Below, in pieces: positions 14,401-23,400 of a stretch of 64,000 nucleotides of DNA. A model generated the notes under the pieces. The model did no database searches and was not told where the DNA came from. It was given only the letters and a program-made list of their open reading frames with translations. The translations under genes and the position numbers were made by a program. The DNA comes from Aurelia coerulea (lineage: Eukaryota > Cnidaria > Scyphozoa > Semaeostomeae > Ulmaridae): assembly GCA_039566865.1 (NCBI GenBank), contig CM076949.1, positions 20,312,501 through 20,376,500 on the forward strand, given 5' to 3'. Position 1 is the stretch's first letter; every line of letters begins with the position of its first letter.

Positions 14401-17400
14401 GGGGCTCAAATCTTTCAAATCTTTAAAAAGGTCGGTGTAAAATTCTATTATATTTTTCTTTGAATTGGATTGCTTGAAAGGAACTTATGGTATTTTGCTG
14501 TAAATCTGCCGTGGAAATTTTATGATATCTTTATTTTTTTCAAAATGGCGGCAATTTGATAATTTTTGAAAAAATTCATGGAAAATTTTGAAAAAATTTA
14601 AATCATTGTAAATCCTAAACTAATAGAGGAAACATTACATAACCTTCAAGGAAACCATAGTTTATGGAGGTCTACAATATGGAGGCAAGCAGAAATCTGT
14701 AGCTTTTGTAGTTTAGGATTTAGAAATTTGATGACGTCATAGCCTCAAATTTAATAAATGCCGCCATATTGAAATTAATCAAGATATCAATAAATTGCCA
14801 CGGCAGATTTACAGCAAAAAACCGTAAGTTCCTTCCAAGCTATTTATTTGAAAGAAAACGGCAATAGAATTTTACACCGACCTTTTTAAAGATTTGAGCC
14901 CTATGCTGTCAAATACAAGTTAGCCTTTCGGCAATTGGATAAAATTAAGTTTTTGACAATCGGTTCAGTCGTTATGGACATATAAGCAATCAAATGATAA
15001 TACATCATTTTGGGACACCCGGTACACGGATCTTTTAAACGAAACAAAGGTCCGGGGCTGGTAGGCAGTTTCTTAAATTTTTGGGTCATTTTGCTACCAA
15101 AAGTTTTTCACGTATTTCTTATATTTTTAAAGCCGGAAATGCAGTGTTAATTTAGGTTTGTCAAGAGGGCTCCAAAATTACCTAGTAAGATCTCAAAACA
15201 AGAAAATAACATAATTCGTACTCAAAATAATGTCTAAACAGTTGCGATAACTGTAGGGGAGACCGGGGACAATTGTAACACGAGCAATTGTAACACTGAC
15301 TCTCACGCCTTGCAGAAAAGTGCAAAAAATCTGATTTTTGCACAGAACATGCTCATTCTAACCCTCTATATACGACTTGAGATAGTAAATACGTGCTTTC
15401 ACTGTAAATTTGTGTCTGAAAGATTTTGCTCTTGAGTAAAAAATTTCATTTTCACATCACAGACATGGCATCTATATAGGATCAAAACTACGTTAACACT
15501 TTAAAGCTCCACAGCTTATGAGATGTGAAAATAGTAAATAACGGTGGCTGACCAGGTCAGGGGCAATTGTATGTAACAAGCTGTTACAATTGCCCCGGTG
15601 GAAGCTGTCCGATGCTTTGGTTTTGATTCATTTTCTAATCTGGTCGAACAATGTGCATTTATGCAGTATTAAAGAGTTCAGAATTGAAATTTGTAAAAAA
15701 AGAAAATTTTTTCTCAATAGATTCAATTTTTTCAACTGATGCACCCAACTTTACAAAGAAATAACAACTACATCTTATTTTTAATTTGTTCTTTTGAAAG
15801 CCATGAATAATCTGCCACCTGGTGCTACATTTTGTGCAAGGAAAAAGCGGAGTCGTGCAATAATCATCTGTGATGATTTTGCAGATATGTAACAATTGCT
15901 CCAACCATCTGTTACAATTGCCCCGTACCGGGCAATTGTCACACTTGACCACTGATTTTGAAACTATCACAGCGTCACAAAAATTGGTTCTATTTGATGG
16001 AAACTAATGTCTATTTTATTCCAAGGGATGCAACTACAATATCATTTACCTTCAAGAGGACAATTAATCATTATTTAGACGATATGGCCGATTTTCCAAG
16101 TGGTAAAATTGACCCCGGTCTCCCCTACAGTGTCAAAACATTTTTGAGTGTGATGGGAAAATTAAAACTGCAAATTACAAAATTTTCTTAGCTTTTTAAA
16201 TTCAGGTAGGGTTGTTTCTTAACTTTCGAAAAATTGAGCCTACTGTTTCTTATGAGCGGTTTCTTATAAAAAAAATAAATACGTGTATACTCACATTTGT
16301 ATAGCGCATCCTACATTGAATCCAACGAAAAATCTTGTGACTAGCAGCCATGTAAACGATGGGACTTGTGAACACAGTATTCCAAAATACACAACATTTG
16401 AAGTACTTGCAATGAGACACTGGAATTGAAAATTATTATTGTTATCACTATTTTTATCGATGAAAGAAGCAACTACCAAAGTTTGTTAGCCTACTGGGTG
16501 CGCCCAAAACAATTCAGGCGTTTGAAAAATCAAAGTACCTAAAGAACTGGATGGATTTGAATGAATCTAACTATGCTTGATAGCAGAAAGATTGAAGCAT
16601 TTTTTTATTTTTCTTGCGCTTTTATGAGCATAGGAAACAAAGGTGAATTCAACTTAAAGGTGCTGTACGAGATTTTTGTAAACAATTAGAAAGTACGAGA
16701 CAACCCGCGCACGTGTAAACAATTAGAAAGTACGAGACAACCAGCGCACGTGTCTAAAGCCTTGGGCTATTAATGGCGGCCAGTTTCATCGCAGCTTCTA
16801 CGTACGTTTCATTGCAGTGTTTTCTTGTTTATGTCTACCAAATATGGAACTTTTGATATCCATTAACACTTTCAAATAATCGGCGTTAGAAAAATTGAAG
16901 AAATCCTCCACGAAAGCTCCAATCATCAAGATTGCCGCAGATACTTTGGATTACTATTCTCTGTGCAAAATCACCATTAGCTATGTTGTGTTTAGCCCCC
17001 AAAGGGGGGGGGGTACTCATATTTTTCCGTACGGGGACGTGCCGCTGAAAAGGGTATCATTTTCAGGGTTCCTACTCCGGGACAGGGTATCACTTTTGTA
17101 AAGTCGGCTCCATGAAAGGGTCCATATTTTCTATTATCAACTACGCAACGTCGTTGCAAGCCATTTGCACGCCGCGATTGTGATTTAAATCGTTTGGATG
17201 GCAACTTTTCTGCTTTTTCTGATAGATTTCAATCAAATTTCCGGGGCAGCCTATAACTTTGTATGAAGAAACTCAAGAACAGGGTATTGTTTTTAGAATT
17301 TTACTCCGGGACAGGGTATCATTTTCGGGAATTTTACTCCGGGACAGGGTGCCTTTTCAGATTTTCCAGCGGCACCTCCCCGTATTTTCGTTCGATGATT

Positions 17401-20400
17401 TTACACGCAGAGAGGACGGGTTGTACAGCCCCTCTAAGCAAAATTCATTGGTTGTGAAATGGCTCGAAAAGGCACTAAAACACTTGATCATATCGTAAGG
17501 AATATCTGACACAGAGCAGTGCGCAAGGGCCTTTCAGCTCTCTCAAATCTTATAAGAAATTATTTTCTTTAAATTGATAAACTTTACGATCCCTTGGCAA
17601 TAACGAAGCCAACAGTACTGCTTTGATGTACAAAGACACGACCTCCTCGTTGTGCATTCCAGAAATTGTTTTAAGAGCAAACATGAGTATAGATCGAGAG
17701 AAGAAGGATATATCTACAGATCTATCTCGGGCATCCCGGGCATTTACAGGGCATATATTGCGATAGCAGTTGGTTGATACAACAAAGAAGTTTGGAGTGG
17801 AATTCCATTGTTTCGTGACTTTTCATTTCTGCTTCATGAATTTTTACTTCCGTAAAAATGCAGCCTCGGTCCCGTGCTTTGTACTAAACAAAAGAGATCA
17901 TTGTGTTACATTAGCCAATTAAGTTCATGATACATGCCCTTTAATTTGTTTGGTTCAAAAGCTGATTGAAAGGCGATTCAATTCTGTTATTTTCAGCATA
18001 GGTTCCAAATCTTTAAAAAGACTGGTGTAAAATTGAGTGACCTAGTTCTTTGAACTGAATGACTTCAAAGAAACTTTAGCTATTTCTCTATAATTCTACC
18101 GTTGGACTTTTAGGAAATCTTCGATATTTTTAGATTTAGAGTGATTTTCTTCTTTTTTCAAGAATTCAAGAAAATTTTTCAAAAAAACTTAAAACCATCG
18201 TAATTTTTAAACTGTGTGACGTAACATGACGTAACTTCGAAGAACATCATAGTTTATGAATGCCTAGAATATGGTATCGAGCAAAAGTCTGTCACTCATC
18301 TGGTTTATGATCTGGAAATTTGATGACGTCACATCCTCAAATGAGTTGAAATGTAAGATACGCTGTAATTTCGAAAAATATTCAACAATTTCTGGAAAGT
18401 CCAACGGTAGAATTATAGATAAGTATCTAAAGTTTCTTTCAAGTTATTAAAACAGAAGAAATAGGTCATTGAATTTTACACCCACCTTTTTACACCGAGA
18501 AAAAGATTTGGAACCTATACTGTGATTAACACACTTACTGCTCAGCTTCTGAACGAAAGAAATGAAATGCCCGAGGTAGATGTGTAGATACATTCTTCTT
18601 CTTTCGATATATGCTCATATTTGCTCGTACAACCAATTTCTGGAATGCACAACGAGCGCGCTAGCTACCTGGGGTTTGAGAAAATTGTGCACTGCCGTGA
18701 GAAATATAAAAGTGTGCCATGAGAAATATAAAAGTGTGCTGTGAGAAATATATAAGTGTGCCGTAGAAATATATAAGTGTGCCGTAGAAATATATAAATG
18801 TGCCGTGGAAAAGGTTTGTGCAATGCCGTGGCCGTTGTGGGCCACCGGGAATTTCCTTTGTCGGCAATCGACTAATCGCTTTGAATTTAGGTGTCAACAA
18901 AACCAACTCATGCTATTGTGTTACAAAATCTGTCCTTGTTCTATCAGACTCAATTCATTCAATTCCAATCCATCCAATACTCCAGGTAAAAGCAATTTTC
19001 AAACAACCGAACTTTTCTTGGCGCACCTGATATCAATTTCACAGTGAACACAAGCATGCTTATGTAAATTGTTTTCCCACGATCTCCATTTTCATCAACC
19101 CAAGTTTCTTGTGCCATAGACTTTTTTACTTGTTGAGACTTGGATCGAGCGTCCAAATCTGGTAAATTTTGTGAAGAAAAACAAAAGGGCTCTGCGTCAC
19201 CATCGTGGCGTGCGGACGTGAATTCTACAGCTCCAGGATTTGCGTAAAATATACTCGATATGTAACTAGATCAACTACGAAAACCCATTTCTTAGGTTTA
19301 TTATTTAGTTTAAAACATGTATTTGACTTCTTGTTTTTTCTTCATTTATCTTTTCTTAATCCTTTTATTTTTCTTAATCATTTCATTAAAATTAAAGTAC
19401 ATTGATAGATAGTTATTCTCCTAGTTTTTTCTATAACCTGTAGCAATGCATTAATTTCATAGTATATTCAATATCTGCTGTTCTTAAAATTGTAATTCAC
19501 GAGAGGGGCATATGGCTTGAAAGTTCACTTGAGTTCTTTTCATATGTCCTTCAGCAATATTCTGTTATTAAATGTATACAAATATATGTCATTACTTGTT
19601 TTATAAAATTTAGCTTTCTATTATACACTACACCAGTTGAAATGTATTAGTTTTAAATTTGCTGAGAATATACATTGAATACTTGAATACTTGATAATTT
19701 GAGAAGCATGACCCCCGTTCTCAGTAAAAACATTGCTAGCTGTGGCAAGAAGTTGCTTCGGATCTCAACACTTTTCAATATACCTTGGTGTTCAGGTTGA
19801 CCATCAACTTAAATGGACATCTCAATTGGCCCTAACAACTAATAAGATCTCTAGAGGTATTGGTGTGCTTCGTTATGCCAAGCAGTACCTTCCTATTTCA
19901 ACTGTCAAGACAATGTATAAGAGTTTAGTGGAGCCTTACTTTAGATATTGCTGTCCTGTCTGGGGAAATGCTGGGGTGACTGCCATTGAAAAATTGCAGA
20001 AACTTCAAAATCGGGCTGCAAAACTCGTCACCAACAGTCCATTTGATGCTACTGCTTTACCAGTTATTCGGGCGCTTAAATGGCCCACTGTCAGGGAGCT
20101 TATTGATTTTGAAGCTCAGAAAATGGTCTTTAAATCCCTTAATGGGGACGTGCCTTCTTATATGAAAGACATGTTCACGAGAGTCAACAACTCTACCAGT
20201 CGTTCTCTTAGAAACGCTAAAGTCAATCTCAGGTTGCCATTATTAAAATCGGCAGGGGGGCAGAAATGTTTCGCGTACCGAGGCGCCAAGTTTTGGAACA
20301 GTCTTGGCCCTGAGATCAGAAGTACTTCAACCCTGAGAGCGTTTAAAAAGAAGGTGCAACCATGAATTTCTCACCAATTCTTTTCTGTTTTCTTTCATTT

Positions 20401-23400
20401 ATTTATGACAAATTGTAATTGGTTTAGGTTTAGGTTTAGGTTTAGGTTTAGGTTTTATAGGAAATTTCGTTTTTATTGTAAATTAGTAGTTATTTGTAAG
20501 TTTTTAGCATGGCTCCCTGTAAATCAATTATTATTATTGAGGGGCTACCATGGGTAAAAAAGATAAAATGAAAATGAATTAAATGAGAGAGTTAATCAAC
20601 GGTAACTTTGCTCAAATTGGTTCAGTTTATACACTGGCAAGTTTCATCTGCCTTCTGGCCTTGTTTCTCATTATTCTCATTCATCGTTAGCTGATTTTGT
20701 TGTGTAACCGTTTCAAAACAAGGTGCGAGCATGCAAGGGTTTCATCTTTCGACTTTGCAAATCGTCGTTTGTGTTTTCCACCGTTGCTATTCAAATGACA
20801 GAAAAATCAGCTAAAAATGAATGAAAATAACGAGAAACAAAGCAAAACGATCAATAACACTTGCCTGTTTGCAACCAAGCCATTGCTAACTCACTTTGCG
20901 CAAAGTAGTTGATAACAAATTCTCTGAAAAGTGATGAGATCCGAAGCAACTTCTTGTCACAGCTAGCAATGTTTTTACTGAGAACGGAGGTCATGCTTGT
21001 TTTCTTTCACAAAATATACCAGATTTGGACGCTCGACCCAAACCTCTTTCTTAACAAGTAAAATAGTCTATTGTATTTTTTGCAGCACCAAAGAATTACG
21101 TTGTACAGATAAACAAGGGCAGATTTTGTAATACAATAGCAACAGTTGCGTTTGATCGACACCTCAATTCAAAGCGATTAGCGGATGCAGACAAAGGAAA
21201 TTCTCTCAACCAGTAATTCAAAACAAACAAAGCCGCAAAAGTTTCCCCGAAACTAGTAGGGCAAACTCTCGCCTTGTGCAAGCGAGAGATGGTTTTTAAG
21301 AGAAGTTATGTGCTTATAGCGAAAGAAGAAGGGTAAATCTAAAGTTCTGTCGCTTAGATTATGTTTATTTGATTCAGGAGCCGAGCAGAAGGCATTGTAA
21401 TTCTTGCGTCTTTAGGGCTTAAAATGAAACGATTACAAAACAGCTCCTAAATCAAATAAACATAATCTAAGCGACAGAGCTTTAGATTTACCCTTCTTCT
21501 TTCGCTATAAGCACATAACTTCTCTTAAAAACCATCTCTCGCTTGCACAATGCGAGAGTTTGCCCTACTAGTTTCGGGGAAACTTTTGCGGCTTTGTTTG
21601 CTTTGAATTACTGGTTGAGAGAATTTCCTTTGTCTGCATCCGCTAATCGCTTTGAATTGAGGTGTCGATCAAACGCAACTGTTGCTATTGTATTACAAAA
21701 TCTGCCCTTGTTGTACAGATATGTAATAATCTTCAGTTCTAAATTCATCAAATATTATAGCGACAACGACTCAATTCTGGACTTATATCCTGGATGGTAG
21801 CATAAGTTATAATGATATGTGACGCAAACTACCACTCAGGGTATAACTCTAGGATTGAGTCGTTATCGCTATAATAGTTGATGAATTTAGACAAATACAT
21901 TTAATTTTGTGAACCATAAACTAAACACATACCCTTCTCCTGCCGAATTTGTCACATGCAAATCCCCAAAATGAAGCACCAAATGTAAATCCTAGCATTA
22001 CTACCTGAAAGGAATAAGCAAATATTTTCGACGAGACTGAAGACAATAGAGAAGAGAGAGGCTACCATACCTCGTGATTCCTTTAGCCTGGAATTAAAGA
22101 GCGTTGGCAACTCCTCACACTTCGTAGCAGGCCCGGCAGGGCGGGGACCCGAACCACCAACCTTCAGATCGGTAGTCAAACGTGCTACTACTGAGCCATC
22201 CCCACTATAAATCCTGGTTATAAGCTAGGATTAAGCCAGGATATAATAAACGTGAATAGAAAGGCAAAACGTAACTGAACATTTCTATCTTTGCTGCATG
22301 TTAACCTGGTTGCTCTGCAGTCGTTTGGTATCTTCTTCAGCATCTTCGCAACGCAAGTTTAGGCCAATTGAAAATTGTCACTAAGATTTAATTGAATTGC
22401 TTTATTTACCCTAGAAATTCGTTGCTACAGTTGCCTCGCTCTATTCCACATACAACTTTCCGCTAAAAGAATGTTTCTTCCTTCTTTGGTTTGGAAAATT
22501 TGAAAAAAATCTTTAAAATGACGAACTCGTTATCATTAAAGGTAACGTGTCCATGTAAGTACAGCGTCTTGGTTATTTTCACGTGATATTTCATGTGATC
22601 ACATTACCATGGAACTAGAAAGATAGCCAGGTCTAATACAAGCAAACTGATGACTTACTTGCGGTTGCGCTTTTAGAGCTGAACCCAAAGTCTCACAGCA
22701 GACAGCCTCGTTTTGAAATTTAAATTCTAATTTTGCATGTGATCAGTTAAATTCTACCAATCACAGTGCGCTTCTGGGGCTCTTCGTCAGCATCGTGTCA
22801 GCACATTTTGACAAGAGTGTATACGCTGCTGTACTTACATGGACACATTACCTATCATTAACCTGAAAAGGGAATGGGAAATGAAAATATCCAATAAACC
22901 AGCATGGGAAATAATATTAATGACTGCAATATTTTGGGCAGATTTACACATAGTTTCGAGGATTTACTCCGTTCGGTTGTTTTTGTTGCGGGAGCATTAC
23001 ATTAACACCCAAAGGGTTCAGACGGAAAATTTTCGAAAACTTACTCTTTAAAAAATCGGACCAAATATCCAATAACCAAAATACGTATTTTGAAGGGAAG
23101 TTTGAAATAAGACATATCGCTGCGTAGGAGCTCCAACCGTTTCAACTGAATTTGAATGACGAGAGAAGAACTGAGAGAAGCTGGGACGAGAGAAGAACGA
23201 AGGAATAGCAACATTATCAAGCCTTACTCGCAATCCCGTGGAAGAGAAACAGCACAGTGAGTAAAAATACAATTTTGATCATAATATAGGCCACATCTAC
23301 AGTACATTATTGCCCATGATCGGACATCTAATGTGAGACAGGCTTTACACTACACATTACTCACAGAATTGATCAGTGCTTCTTCCGAAACAGAAAGTTT

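Larger units (their letters stand above)
17640..18938. repeat. Degraded foldback of AACAAGGGCAG family, split by a MULE MITE
   Basis: Left arm 17640-17770 and right arm 18538-18938 are inverted relatives of 3107-3400. The right arm ends TGTTACAAAATCTGTCCTTG. The loop side was invaded by 17995-18521, and the right arm was expanded by the short tandem repeat at 18689-18806. Confidence 0.6.
19113..21077. repeat. Large foldback with LINE fragment in the loop
   Basis: The right arm (20929-21077) is continuous and contains ACTTCTTGTCACAGCTAGCA, then TATACCAGATTTGGACGCTC. The left arm carries the same sequences inverted but split in two, at 19113-19187 and 19697-19775, with about 510 bases of AT-rich sequence between. 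The loop holds the LINE fragment 19776-20590. The minus-strand frame in the outer left arm is not a gene. Confidence 0.6.

Noticed and set aside
18959..19156. Minus-strand frame with TIYISMLVFTVKLIS, considered as another SVOP-like exon
   Set aside because: The exons at 21933 and 16419 join in frame with exactly the family's length, leaving no room for it, and the frame overlaps an inverted-repeat arm.
20423..20455. Telomere or internal telomeric array (GGTTTA)n
   Set aside because: Only five to six units, located in the 3' region of a LINE fragment. More likely a LINE microsatellite tail.
21543..21800. Recurring frames with FGETFAALFVLNYWLREFPLS (also near 1560, 9879, 21096, 3240)
   Set aside because: They follow the arms of the AACAAGGGCAG foldback MITE in both orientations and have no start, domain or conservation beyond the repeat.
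22050..22205. Functional tRNA gene
   Set aside because: A and B boxes are present, but no full cloverleaf or acceptor stem can be drawn. A SINE fits better.
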